The notes under the pieces were generated by a model. The model was not told the DNA's origin, searched no databases, and was given only the letters and a program-made list of their open reading frames with translations. From Planctomycetota bacterium (GTDB lineage: Bacteria; Planctomycetota; Planctomycetia; Pirellulales; PALSA-1355): DNA of 64,000 nt. The stretch is taken from NCBI GenBank assembly GCA_003389325.1, contig QQVE01000048.1, forward strand, positions 62,001-126,000. The letters are read 5' to 3'. How positions within the stretch are numbered: the stretch's first letter is position 1; the number at the start of each line of letters is the position of its first letter. Position numbers and translations under genes: made by a program. Positions 42,802 to 50,732 of the stretch are shown here, one piece after another.

Positions 42802-43455
42802 TCACTCCGCTCGACGAATCGAGAGCACGACGCTTTCCGACTCGGTGCCCGGCAGCGGGTAGCTGGCCACCTTGCGTAGCTGCAATCCCTTGAGCAGTCC
42901 GGCTTCGCGGGCCACTTTGCGTTCTTCGGTCCAGGCGGGCCCCTTGATTACCAGCAGCCGCTCGAAGGCGTCCCAGCAGGGACGCACCCAGCGCAGCAGC
43001 TTCACCAGCGGAGCCACGGCCCGCACGACCACTGCGTCGAACTGTTCTCGCTCGAGCACTTCCTGGGCCGGGGCATGGTGCACTTTCACCGGCACAGTCA
43101 GGCCCGTTTGCTCGACGATCGCGGCCGCGGCCTTGGCTTTCTTGGCGACCGAGTCGCAAAGGGTCACTTCCAGGTCGGGCCGGACGATGGCCAGCACCAC
43201 GCCCGGCACGCCGCCGCCGGTGCCCAGGTCGAGCACGCGATCGCCGGCGTCCAACAGCCGCTCGAGCTGCAGGCAATCGACCACGTCGCGCGACACGAAC
43301 TTCTCGTAGTCGGTGTGGCGCGTGAGGTTCAGCTTTTCGTTCCAGCTCCACAGCGCGCGGCAATAGCGATCGAGCAACTCGACCTCGTCGTCGGGTAGAT
43401 CGATGCCGTGCCGGGCAAGCGCAGCCTGGAGGGTGTCGCTGGCGACGTCGTTCAC
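42802..43455 (-). CDS. rsmG: 16S rRNA m7G527 methyltransferase
   Basis: 217 residues from a GTG giving MNDVASDTLQAALARHG; a further 30 codons upstream (43545) are open but not conserved. SAM-binding motif VLDLGTGGGVPGVVLAI near residue 75, preceded by WNEKLNLTRHTDYEKFVSRDVVDCLQL, the RsmG-specific NLT motif. Then FDAVVVRAVAPLVKLLRW, the usual SRA-like block, and the basic VIKGPAW. It methylates G527 of 16S rRNA. It precedes the SpoU methyltransferase gene by seven bases. Confidence 0.92.
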   Translation of the reverse strand: MNDVASDTLQAALARHGIDLPDDEVELLDRYCRALWSWNEKLNLTRHTDYEKFVSRDVVDCLQLERLLDAGDRVLDLGTGGGVPGVVLAIVRPDLEVTLCDSVAKKAKAAAAIVEQTGLTVPVKVHHAPAQEVLEREQFDAVVVRAVAPLVKLLRWVRPCWDAFERLLVIKGPAWTEERKVAREAGLLKGLQLRKVASYPLPGTESESVVLSIRRAE

Positions 43456-43552
43456 GCGTTGGGGGCCTTGCCTGAGGGAAGTGCGGGTCAAAATCCCGAT
43501 TGTTCCCGGGGCCGGTAACCCTGGCAAGCCCCGCGTGCCAGGCAATCGGCAA

Positions 43553-44437
43553 TCAGCAACAGTCGCCCGGTGCTGTGCTTCCGGCTTGCTCGACGGCGGC
43601 CGGTTTCACGGCAAAGACCTTGACGCTGGCGGCAAACTCGTTGATGTCGTAGCGCTGCATCAACTCGCGTATTTCGGTGCGAAACACGTCGGACTCGGGC
43701 TCCGCCACCGGCAAGCTCGACGCGTCGCTGGAGCAGCAGCTCGAGCGGCTCTCGGCTTTCGCGTAGGACATCAAGTCGGCCTGCGTGTCGATCAACTCGA
43801 CGTGGGCAAAGCCGGCCTCGAGCAGCCCGGCGCGGTAGTCGTCGATCGAAATCGCTCCGGCCACGCAGCCCACGTAGGCCGCCCAGCTCTTGGCCAGGTC
43901 CTCGGGCAACGGCTGCTTGAGCGCGATATCGCTGACCGCCAGCCGGCCGCCGGGCTTGAGCACCCGGGCCACTTCACGGAACACGCTGGGCTTGTCGGGG
44001 GCCAGATTGATCACGCAGTTGCTGATGACGCAGTCGACCGAGGCATCCGGCAGGGGCAGCTTGTCGATCGTGGCCAGGTGAAACTCGACGTTCGTGGCGG
44101 CGGACGCGGCCTTGTTCTTCTCGGCCAGGGCGATCATTTCTTCGGTCATGTCGATGCCGATTGCCTTGCCCTGGGGTCCGACGACCTGGGCGGCCAGAAA
44201 CACGTCGAGCCCGCCGCCCGAGCCGAGGTCGACGACGACTTCGCCCGGCTTGAGACTGGCAAAGGCCGTGGGGTTGCCGCAGGAAAGGCCCATGTTGGCT
44301 TCGGCCGGAATCGCCGCGAGTTGCTCGGGCGTGTAGCCGAAGGCTTCAGCCACGGCGCGCACGCCGTCCTGGTTGCTCGAGCGACCGCTGGTGGCGACGG
44401 ATCCGTACTTCGATTGCACGACTTGTTCGATCGACAT
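43553..44437 (-). CDS. arsM: Arsenite methyltransferase
   Basis: 294 residues. Methylates As(III) with SAM, giving less retained or volatile species. Class I fold with [16 protein letters not shown] (68-83). The three Cys used for As(III) are visible: Cys53 in NMGLSCGNP, Cys141 in SNCVINL, Cys191 in YVGCVAGAI. The C-terminal domain has further SSCCSS and a terminal DCC. A candidate ArsR operator lies upstream, between arsM and arsR; both genes are on the minus strand with arsR first. No arsenite efflux pump or arsC is seen here, so methylation may be the only local route. Confidence 0.94.
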   Translation of the reverse strand: MSIEQVVQSKYGSVATSGRSSNQDGVRAVAEAFGYTPEQLAAIPAEANMGLSCGNPTAFASLKPGEVVVDLGSGGGLDVFLAAQVVGPQGKAIGIDMTEEMIALAEKNKAASAATNVEFHLATIDKLPLPDASVDCVISNCVINLAPDKPSVFREVARVLKPGGRLAVSDIALKQPLPEDLAKSWAAYVGCVAGAISIDDYRAGLLEAGFAHVELIDTQADLMSYAKAESRSSCCSSDASSLPVAEPESDVFRTEIRELMQRYDINEFAASVKVFAVKPAAVEQAGSTAPGDCC

Positions 44438-44471
44438 GGCTGGCTCCTTGGTAGTGAAAAGGCGGCAAACA

Positions 44472-44493
44472 ATATATGCTCACGCGAATATAT
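44472..44493. promoter_or_regulatory. Imperfect palindrome before arsM, probable ArsR site
   Basis: ATATATGCTCACGCGAATAT and flanking bases form an imperfect dyad with ATATAT ends and an ATTCGC half-site like that in the perfect palindrome before arsR. Position 35-56 bases upstream of the arsM start suits a repressor site. Confidence 0.55.
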
Positions 44494-44511
44494 GGTTGCA
44501 AAAAAAAAGAA

Positions 44512-44859
44512 CTAACGACAGCAATCGGGTTTACAGGTCGGCAGGCGACGCGAATCACGGGACAACTGCGGCACGTCCTGGCAGCAACAGGCGAGGCTCT
44601 CCAGCAGCTTTTCATGGAACGCGGTCTTCGGGCTGGTCCAGCGGTAGTAGCACCACAAGCCTTGTTTGCGACACACGACCAATCCGGCCCGGCGTAGATA
44701 GGCGAGGTGGCGCGAGGCCGTCGGCTGCGGCACCTTGAGCACGTCGACGATGTCGCACACGCACAACTCGCCGCCGCCCAGCATGTGCATGATCCGCAGC
44801 CGGGTGCGGTCGGCCAGGGCGCGAAACATCACTTCGACTTGGCGCGCAGATTTGGGCAA
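44512..44859 (-). CDS. arsR: ArsR-family arsenic-responsive repressor
   Basis: 115 residues from a TTG chosen because AAGGAG lies six bases upstream; the ATG at 44829 would cut into the first helix. Winged helix with PQPTASRHLAYLRRAGLV. The sensor ELCVCD has Cys33 and Cys35. The C-terminus carries a second Cys set, CCC at 91-93 and CKPDCC at 109-114, like the C-terminal As(III) site of some acidophile ArsR proteins. A perfect palindrome lies 20 bases upstream of the start, and an imperfect version lies before arsM, so both are probably under its control. Confidence 0.93.
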   Translation of the reverse strand: MPKSARQVEVMFRALADRTRLRIMHMLGGGELCVCDIVDVLKVPQPTASRHLAYLRRAGLVVCRKQGLWCYYRWTSPKTAFHEKLLESLACCCQDVPQLSRDSRRLPTCKPDCCR

Positions 44860-45243
44860 GGCGATCTCCTTCCATTACATTCGCATATGCGAATATAGCG
44901 TCCGGCGTGAACGGCGCCAATCGTGATGCTACGAGGAGGCCGGTGGCCGTTTTGGCAGGAGCGGCATCCAAACCCTTGATGCTCCTCGGCGGGGCTGCCA
45001 ATTTGGCAGGCGTGGTTCAGGGCAGCGCTTGGGTTCTGCGACATAAGTCTTTATTGCAAATACTTTTGGGTGTTGTCGACTGGCGATTGGTACGAGCTTT
45101 GCTTTTTCAAGAATCGACGCGTGAGAGCGTCTTGAAGGTATCGACAAGAACGAGCGAATCCGGGCTGTGGAACCTGTGAGGGCTGCCCGGTTGCGAGTGA
45201 CAACACACTGCGAACGAAGAGAACGATTTGAGGAGGTTTTTCC
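44860..45243. other. Divergent region between arsR and the Hsp20 genes
   Basis: Contains the ArsR palindrome near its left end and the leader of the first Hsp20 gene at its right. A 90-codon plus-strand frame lacks a domain. Neither a CIRCE element nor a clear sigma-32-type pair was found. Confidence 0.5.
44879..44894. promoter_or_regulatory. Perfect 16-bp palindrome, probable ArsR operator
   Basis: ATTCGCATATGCGAAT, fully symmetric, 20 bases upstream of the arsR start and within its presumed promoter. Half-site ATTCGC recurs in the imperfect palindrome before arsM. Confidence 0.75.
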
Positions 45244-45693
45244 ATGGTTTACCGACGAGCCAATAGCACCCTTCCCGTGGTCCGTTTGCGAGACGAGATG
45301 GATCGTTTGGTCAGCGACTTCTTTTCCCCCGCGGGCGCCGCGGCGGCCTGGGGCGGGCCCGCGCCGAGCTTTCCCGCGCTCAACGTGTGGGAAGAGGACG
45401 ACGTGCTGTATGCCGAGGCCGAAGTGCCGGGTTTGAAGAGCGAAGACCTCGAGATCTCGGTGATTGCGGGGGACCTGACGCTGCGCGGACGCCGCGGCGG
45501 AGAGGCGCCCGAGGGCACGGCCTATCACCGGCAGGAACGCGGCACGGGCGAATTCAACCGCGTGCTGCGGTTGCCGATTGAGGTCGACGCCGACCAGGTC
45601 GAGGCCACGCTGAACGACGGCGTGCTGCTGGTCAAGCTGCCCAAGGCCGAGAGCGCCAAGCCCCGCAAGATCAAGGTCTCGCAGGGCAAGTAA
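45244..45693 (+). CDS. Hsp20/alpha-crystallin chaperone, copy 1
   Basis: 149 residues; start set by GAGGAGG before ATGG. N-terminal region MVYRRANSTLPVVRLRDEMDRLVSDFF is followed by an alpha-crystallin domain (about 45-140): NVWEEDDVLYAEAEVPGLKSEDLEISV, FNRVLRLPIEVDADQVEATLNDGVLLVKLPKAE. The C-terminal tail has KPRKIKV, the I-x-I/V motif that docks on the next dimer. It is an ATP-independent holdase in the cytosol. First of three tandem small heat-shock genes with 76- and 64-base gaps, all with good ribosome sites and probably one transcript. Confidence 0.93.
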   Translation: MVYRRANSTLPVVRLRDEMDRLVSDFFSPAGAAAAWGGPAPSFPALNVWEEDDVLYAEAEVPGLKSEDLEISVIAGDLTLRGRRGGEAPEGTAYHRQERGTGEFNRVLRLPIEVDADQVEATLNDGVLLVKLPKAESAKPRKIKVSQGK

Positions 45694-45769
45694 GCGAAAC
45701 GACAGAGAGACGCAAACTAGATACTCATCGAGGACCTTCGCGTCCTCGCCAACAAAGGAGCCTATAACG

Positions 45770-46162
45770 ATGGCAAACGAGACGACTGCAACCCCAGCCG
45801 CACCGGAAGTCGCCGAGCGGACGCGCGGCGGCCAGGTTTATCGGCCGAACGTCGATATTCTCGAGACGAGGGACGAACTCACCTTGGTGGCGGACGTGCC
45901 GGGCGTGAAGAGCGATGCGATCGACATCGACTTCGAAGACGGCGTGCTGACGATTCAAGGCAAAGTCGAGCCGCGCTACGGCGAGAAACGGAACTTCGTG
46001 CTGCGCGAGTACGGCATCGGTGATTTCTATCGCACGTTCCGCGTCAGCGAGGAGATCGACGCCAGCCGGATCGAGGCCGAGTGCGCCGGCGGCGTGCTGA
46101 CCGTACACCTGCCCAAGGCCGAGAAGGCCAAGCCCCGCAAGATCGCCGTCAAAACGGCGTAA
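45770..46162 (+). CDS. Hsp20/alpha-crystallin chaperone, copy 2
   Basis: 130 residues with AAAGGAG upstream. The shortest of the three: the N-terminal region is only MANETTATPAAPEVAERTRGGQ, with no amphipathic helix like that of copies 1 and 3, and the alpha-crystallin domain starts at RPNVDILETRDELTLVADVPGV. GVLTVHLPKAEKAKPRKIAVKTA ends the domain and carries the I-x-V motif. The different N-terminus suggests it may co-assemble with the others or have a distinct client range. Middle gene of the cluster. Confidence 0.92.
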   Translation: MANETTATPAAPEVAERTRGGQVYRPNVDILETRDELTLVADVPGVKSDAIDIDFEDGVLTIQGKVEPRYGEKRNFVLREYGIGDFYRTFRVSEEIDASRIEAECAGGVLTVHLPKAEKAKPRKIAVKTA

Positions 46163-46226
46163 GCTTGAGCGGGAGAGCAGGTACGGTGCCAACGAACCAG
46201 TTCAACGCATTACGGAGGTCGAAGCG

Positions 46227-46700
46227 ATGACACTCATTCCTTGGAAAGACAAGAACCGAGAGGACGCCGCGGGGTTGCCCGCCGCGGGCTTTCGCAACGA
46301 GATGGATCGCCTGTTCAATTCGTTCTTCGGCGAGTCGTTCGGCGAGTTGGGGCGGCCCTTCGGCTTTGCCGAATGGGGCCCGCCGCTGGACGTGGAGGAA
46401 ACCGACAAGGAAGTCCTCGTGCGGGCCGAGATTCCCGGTGTGAAGGCCGACGAGCTCGAGCTGTCGATGAGCGGCAACGCGCTGGTCATCTCGGGCGAGA
46501 AGAAGGAAAGCGAAGAGCGCAAGGAGAAGGGCTACCATTACCGCGAACGGCGGTTCGGCAGCTTTCGGCGCGAGGTGCCGCTCCCCGCGGCCGTCGATCC
46601 CGAGAAGGTCGAGGCCGAGTACAAGGACGGCGTTTTGCACGTCAAGCTGCACAAGGCACAGGAAGCCCTGCCCAAGAAGATCACCGTCAAGTCGAGCTGA
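46227..46700 (+). CDS. Hsp20/alpha-crystallin chaperone, copy 3
   Basis: 157 residues with GGAGG upstream. N-terminal LPAAGFRNEMDRLFNSFFGESFGELGRP, the amphipathic arm typical of class A small heat-shock proteins; then a complete alpha-crystallin domain with PPLDVEETDKEVLVRAEIPGVKADELELS, YHYRERRFGSFRREVPLP and YKDGVLHVKLHK. It ends ALPKKITVKSS with the I-x-V motif. Distinct in sequence from copies 1 and 2, so the cluster is not a recent duplication. An intrinsic terminator follows 32 bases after the stop. Confidence 0.93.
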   Translation: MTLIPWKDKNREDAAGLPAAGFRNEMDRLFNSFFGESFGELGRPFGFAEWGPPLDVEETDKEVLVRAEIPGVKADELELSMSGNALVISGEKKESEERKEKGYHYRERRFGSFRREVPLPAAVDPEKVEAEYKDGVLHVKLHKAQEALPKKITVKSS

Positions 46701-46732
46701 CGGCTCGCAGGCTAAGAGTTGTGACTCACGAG

Positions 46733-46770
46733 AACGCCAGGGTCCCGCCGAGGGGGCTCTGGCGTTTTTT
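46733..46770 (+). terminator. Intrinsic terminator of the Hsp20 cluster
   Basis: AACGCCAG pairs with CTGGCGTT across an 18-base GC-rich loop and runs into TTTTTT. Confidence 0.88.
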
Positions 46771-46804
46771 GCTTGCTGGCGCGATTCCGGTGCAGCCGCC
46801 TAGA

Positions 46805-47206
46805 CTAGAGATATGCCGGCGTGGGCGGATACGTGCCGATCTCGATCGTGTGCCCGTCGGGGTCGTGGAAGAAGATCTGTTGCAGCCCGGTGTCGGCGAC
46901 CGTGTTCTTGCGAAACGGAATATTGTGCTCTGCGAGCAGCTTTTCGGCTTGGCTCAGATCGTTGGTGTGCAGCGCCAGATGGTCGCCGCGGGTCTCGATT
47001 TCGCCTTCGACGCCGGGAGCGGCCTTGCTCTCGATGATGTGGATCATGATGCCGTAGTTGTAGAGCCACGCGCCGGCAAAGTTGAAGTTGGGGCGTGCCA
47101 CTTCGCGAAACCCGAGTACCTCGCGATAGAAGCGGCGGCTTTCCTCCACGTGACGGCTGGTGCGTCCGACGTGGTTGACGGCGGTGATGGGCAGCGGTTC
47201 GGCCAC
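46805..47206 (-). CDS. VOC (glyoxalase/bleomycin-resistance) superfamily protein
   Basis: 133 residues from a GTG with AGGAG about eight bases upstream; the open frame continues far upstream but is not conserved. Two beta-alpha-beta modules: NHVGRTSRHVEESRRFYREVLGFREV, with the first His ligand, and DHLALHTNDLSQAEKLLAEH, then QQIFFHDPDGHTIEIGTY, giving a likely metal set of His, Glu/His, His and Glu. Such single-chain VOC proteins are lyases, dioxygenases or antibiotic-modifying enzymes; which one cannot be decided. It faces the Hsp20 cluster tail-to-tail. Confidence 0.85.
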   Translation of the reverse strand: MAEPLPITAVNHVGRTSRHVEESRRFYREVLGFREVARPNFNFAGAWLYNYGIMIHIIESKAAPGVEGEIETRGDHLALHTNDLSQAEKLLAEHNIPFRKNTVADTGLQQIFFHDPDGHTIEIGTYPPTPAYL

Positions 47207-47471
47207 GGCGGAGATCTCCTGTGGGCAATCGTACGCACGCCGCGCAAATGCCAGCGTTGCCGGCAATATAGTCCCCCGCCGCGGCAGGCGGCAACACGCG
47301 GAGGCAACCTGGCGAAACTGGCCGTTTTCGCTGCTTCGCTGTCGAATGGTCCGATTTTCTCGATTGTGACGGTTCTGCCGGCCGATACGAGCAAGGGTGC
47401 CCCACAGAGCCGCGCAGCAAGGTGCGTCGGCGTGGGACGCGCACTGGCAATCACGTTGGGGGGAAACACGG

Positions 47472-48005
47472 ATGTTGGCGCGAATCTGCCTTCCGGCTCT
47501 ATTCGCCATGGTCTTGGCGGTACAGTCGGGCTGCTGCTGCAAAACGCCCTGGCCGTGCGGCGATACCTACTACGGTACGCAGTGCGGCTGCAAGTACTGG
47601 CATTGGTGGTTCAGCCACAAGCCGTGCTGCCACGATCCTTGCGATTGGTGCGGCAACTTCACCTGCTCCGACAATCCGTACGTCGTCACCGGGCCGCCCT
47701 ACACGCGCTATGGACCGGTTTACAGCGACGGCAGCGGCTCGAACGAGCCGGGGGCGATCGGCGAGATGTATCCCACGCCCGCTGGTCCGAGCAATCCGCC
47801 CAGCGGCGTGATGCAGGACGTAGGTCCCGAATCGCAGCAGCCGGCGCCGTTGGCCGAGCCGCCGATGGAGGAGTTGCCCGGCCCGTCCACCAGGGCACCG
47901 CAGCAAGGTTGGCCGATGACGGTGCAGCGCGGCGGTCCGGTTGATTCGGCACCTCGTTCCCGTACACTTGGAAGTCGGCCGCGAGCCCGGCTCTTCTCAC
48001 GGTAG
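47472..48005 (+). CDS. Cys-rich putative lipoprotein of unknown function
   Basis: 177 residues from MLARICLPALFAMVLAVQSGCC; the 25 codons upstream in the same frame are rejected since the signal peptide starts here. Lipobox VQSGC with Cys at about 21. A dense Cys/Trp stretch follows (CCCKTPWPCGDTYYGTQCGCKYWHWWFSHKPCCHDPCDWCGNFTC), probably disulfide-bonded or metal-binding, then a Pro/Ser-rich low-complexity tail. Proteins with this layout are frequent in planctomycetes and of unknown role. It diverges from the VOC gene. Confidence 0.7.
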   Translation: MLARICLPALFAMVLAVQSGCCCKTPWPCGDTYYGTQCGCKYWHWWFSHKPCCHDPCDWCGNFTCSDNPYVVTGPPYTRYGPVYSDGSGSNEPGAIGEMYPTPAGPSNPPSGVMQDVGPESQQPAPLAEPPMEELPGPSTRAPQQGWPMTVQRGGPVDSAPRSRTLGSRPRARLFSR

Positions 48006-48065
48006 GCCGATTCAGGCGGGGCGCGCGGGGGCGAGGCTTTCCGACTTCGACGGGGCCCTCTCGGC

Positions 48066-49757
48066 ATGCGCGTCAGCGGCATACAGGCGTTTCTACGAAT
48101 GCTGGACGATGCCGGCGTGCGGTATCTGTTCGGCAATCCCGGCACGACCGAGCTGCCGCTGTCCGACGCGCTAGCGAGCGATTCGCGCATCGAGTACATC
48201 CTCGGCCTGCAAGAAATTCCCGTGATGGCCATGGCCGACGGCTACGCGATGGCCTCGGGCAAGTTGGGCGTCGTCAACCTGCACATCAGTTGCGGCCTGG
48301 GCAACGCGATGGGCATGCTTTACAACGCCCATCGCGAGGGCACGCCGCTGCTGGTGACCGCGGGGCAGCAGGACCGCCGGTTGAAGTTCCAGGAACCGAT
48401 CCTCTACGGCGACATGGTCTCGGTGGCCCGGCCGTGGACGAAGTGGGCCGTCGAGGTCGCTTGCCCCGAGGACCTGCCCCATGCCATGCGCAGGGCCATG
48501 CAACTGGCGCTGACGCCGCCGCGTGGGCCGGTGTTCCTGTCGCTGCCGATGGACGTCCAGATGCAGGAGGCCGAGTTGGACCTGACGCCCTCGGCGCCCC
48601 TGGCCCGGGGAGCGGTGCCGCCAGCCGGGGCGCTCGAGCAAGCATCTGCCGTGCTGGCCGCGGCCAAGAATCCGGCGATTCTGGTCGGCAGCCGTGTGCA
48701 AGAGGCCGACGCCGTGAACGAACTGGTGGCCGTGGCCGAACGCTTGGGAGCGCCGGTGTTCTCCGAGCCCGGGCACTCGCACGGACGCTTGAGCTTTCCG
48801 GCCGATCACCGTTTGTACGCGCAGACCATTCCCCTCTGGGCCCCCGAGATCGCCGAGCGGCTGCACGAGTTCGACGTGCTGCTGATTGCCGGCATGGACT
48901 TGATCCGCGAGTACATCTACCGCGGTCCCGATCCTGCGATCCCGCGTCACCTGAAGCTGATCCACCTCGACGAAAGCCCGGCCCAGATCGGAAAGAACTA
49001 CCCGGTGGAGATCGGGCTGCTAGGCGACGCCAAAGCCGGACTGGCGGAGTTGGCGAAGCTGCTGAGCCGCGACATGGACCAACAGGCCGTGAGTCTGGCC
49101 GCCGATCGCCGAACTTCGCGCACGGCTCAACACGAGGAGATCCGGCGCAAACTGCGCGAGTCGATCGCCGCCAAGCGCGACGTCCGGCCGATGGCGGGGC
49201 CCGTGCTGATGGAAAGCTTGTCGCGCGTGTTGCCCGAAGACGTGGCGGTGATCGAGGAGGCCGTGACGACGACCAACTCGATGTTCCAGCGGCTGGGTGC
49301 GTTGAAGAATACCAGCGGCTACTTTGCCCATCGCGGCTGGGCGCTGGGTTGGGGGCTCGGTTGTGCGCTGGGGGTCAAGCTGGCCTGGCCCGAGCGGCCC
49401 GTGCTGGCGATGCTGGGCGAGGGCGCGGCCATGTACGGCATCCAGGGGCTGTGGTCCGCCGCGCATCATCGCCTGAACGTGACGTTCGTCATCTGCAACA
49501 ACGCCCAGTACCAGATTCTCAAAGCCGGGGCCGCGGGGCTCGGGCTGCCCGCCGCCAAGGATGGCCGATTCCTGGGCATGGACCTGACCGAACCCGAGAT
49601 CGACATGGTCGCCCTGGCCCAAAGCATGGGCGTGGCGGCCGAGCGCGTCGCCGAGCCGGAAGAGCTGGCCGAGAAAGTCAAAGCCTCGCTGGCCGCCGCC
49701 GACGGTCCGCGGCTGTTCGACGTGCCGATTCAGCGCGGGCTGTCCGGTCCGCGCTAG
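48066..49757 (+). CDS. ThDP-dependent enzyme, benzoylformate-decarboxylase-like
   Basis: 563 residues. FLFGNPGTTELPL-like entry FGNPGTTELP (22-31), the catalytic Glu50 that activates the cofactor in GLQEIPVMAMADGYA, and the Mg/ThDP motif GEGAAMYGIQGLWS...VICNN near 440-468. The canonical motif is GDG-x(24-27)-NN; here the Asp is Glu, but the 24-residue spacing is exact. Overall the order is PYR, central and PP domains as in MdlC-type decarboxylases. It may decarboxylate a 2-oxo acid or be a ligase; the substrate is open. Starts with a 60-base gap after the lipoprotein gene. Confidence 0.85.
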   Translation: MRVSGIQAFLRMLDDAGVRYLFGNPGTTELPLSDALASDSRIEYILGLQEIPVMAMADGYAMASGKLGVVNLHISCGLGNAMGMLYNAHREGTPLLVTAGQQDRRLKFQEPILYGDMVSVARPWTKWAVEVACPEDLPHAMRRAMQLALTPPRGPVFLSLPMDVQMQEAELDLTPSAPLARGAVPPAGALEQASAVLAAAKNPAILVGSRVQEADAVNELVAVAERLGAPVFSEPGHSHGRLSFPADHRLYAQTIPLWAPEIAERLHEFDVLLIAGMDLIREYIYRGPDPAIPRHLKLIHLDESPAQIGKNYPVEIGLLGDAKAGLAELAKLLSRDMDQQAVSLAADRRTSRTAQHEEIRRKLRESIAAKRDVRPMAGPVLMESLSRVLPEDVAVIEEAVTTTNSMFQRLGALKNTSGYFAHRGWALGWGLGCALGVKLAWPERPVLAMLGEGAAMYGIQGLWSAAHHRLNVTFVICNNAQYQILKAGAAGLGLPAAKDGRFLGMDLTEPEIDMVALAQSMGVAAERVAEPEELAEKVKASLAAADGPRLFDVPIQRGLSGPR

Positions 49758-49813
49758 CCGGCACGGGCACTGCCGTAAACCGCGCGTGGCGCTTCTGACA
49801 ACAACGATTTTCG

Positions 49814-50572
49814 ATGCAATCACCTGACGTTCGAGAATGGCTGGGCTGGATTCGCCGGATGGGTTGGTGGCGGCCGGAAGTGCCTGTGCTGCTGGCCGTG
49901 ATGAGCGTGGCCACGTTGACTTGGGCGTTTATCGAGCTGGCCGACGAGGTGACCGGCGGCGACACCCACGCGTTCGATCATTGGGTGGTCGACGTGCTGC
50001 GCAATCCAGAAGATCCTCGCTTGCCGCGGGGCCCCTCCTGGCTGGTCGATGCGACGCGCGATATCACGTCATTGGGGAGCTGGCCGGTCCTGTTTCTGGT
50101 TGTGAGCGTGGCCGCGGGCTACTTGCTGCTGACGCGTCGGATCCGCGCCGCGGTATTGCTGGTGGCGGCCGTCGTGTCGGGGGTCTTTCTTAGTTCGTTT
50201 TTGAAGGCCTATTTCGACCGTCCGCGTCCGCCCACCGGATCGGCGCTGCAGGACACGCTGACCGCGAGCTTCCCCAGTGGTCACTCGCTGGGCTCGGCCG
50301 TGGTTTATCTGACGCTGGGGGCCATGTTGGCCCGCTTCACGCCGGGCCATCGGCTGCGTTTGTATTTCATCGGCGTAGCGTTGTTCCTGCCGCTGTTGGT
50401 CGGAGCCAGCCGCGTCTATCTGGGCGTGCACTATCCCACCGACGTCCTGGCCGGCTGGGCCGCGGGTGCCGCTTGGGCGCTGCTGTGGTGGGTCGTCACG
50501 CGCTATGCTTGGCCCGGCGACTCGAGCCCGCTGATCGAACCGCCCGATAAGGCGGATCGGCATCAAGGTTAG
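49814..50572 (+). CDS. PAP2-family membrane phosphatase
   Basis: 252 residues with about six transmembrane helices. Three motifs of the family: KAYFDRPRP (K-x6-RP) near 135, PSGHSLGSA near 155, and SRVYLGVHYPTDVLAGW (SR-x5-H-x3-D) near 195, so the catalytic His residues are present. Such enzymes remove phosphate from lipid phosphates, undecaprenyl diphosphate or similar on the outer face of the membrane. Which substrate is not decidable. A long N-terminal soluble or first-helix region precedes the core. Confidence 0.88.
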   Translation: MQSPDVREWLGWIRRMGWWRPEVPVLLAVMSVATLTWAFIELADEVTGGDTHAFDHWVVDVLRNPEDPRLPRGPSWLVDATRDITSLGSWPVLFLVVSVAAGYLLLTRRIRAAVLLVAAVVSGVFLSSFLKAYFDRPRPPTGSALQDTLTASFPSGHSLGSAVVYLTLGAMLARFTPGHRLRLYFIGVALFLPLLVGASRVYLGVHYPTDVLAGWAAGAAWALLWWVVTRYAWPGDSSPLIEPPDKADRHQG

Positions 50573-50601
50573 TTGTGTCTCGCACGTAGTCTTTGGCGCG
50601 T

Positions 50602-50705
50602 CACCAGCCCGAAGCGCAAGCGAGGGTTCTTCGACGATTTCTCGACAATGCTTCAAGCGTACTACGGCGCAACAGACGACCCTCGCTTTGCGCTTCGGGC
50701 TGGTG
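50602..50705. repeat. Dispersed palindromic repeat, copy 5
   Basis: Left arm CACCAGCCCGAAGCGCAAGC and right arm GCGCTTCGGGCTGGTG, complementary. It lies between convergent genes (PAP2 and ligD), so here it could act as a bidirectional terminator. The loop is about 50 bases and differs from the other copies. Confidence 0.88.
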
Positions 50706-50732
50706 TGAAGCAAGACGACTATGCAACCGAAC

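Noticed and set aside
44907..45179. 90-codon plus-strand frame before the Hsp20 cluster
   Set aside because: Translation shows no domain and the start has no ribosome site; more likely leader DNA.
45000..45243. Search for a CIRCE element or sigma-32-type promoter before Hsp20
   Set aside because: No TTAGCACTC/GAGTGCTAA pair; a CTTGAA-like hexamer at about 45132 lacks a matching downstream box.
46241..47944. 567-codon plus-strand frame over Hsp20 copy 3, the VOC gene and the lipoprotein
   Set aside because: Antisense or out of frame with three well-supported genes.
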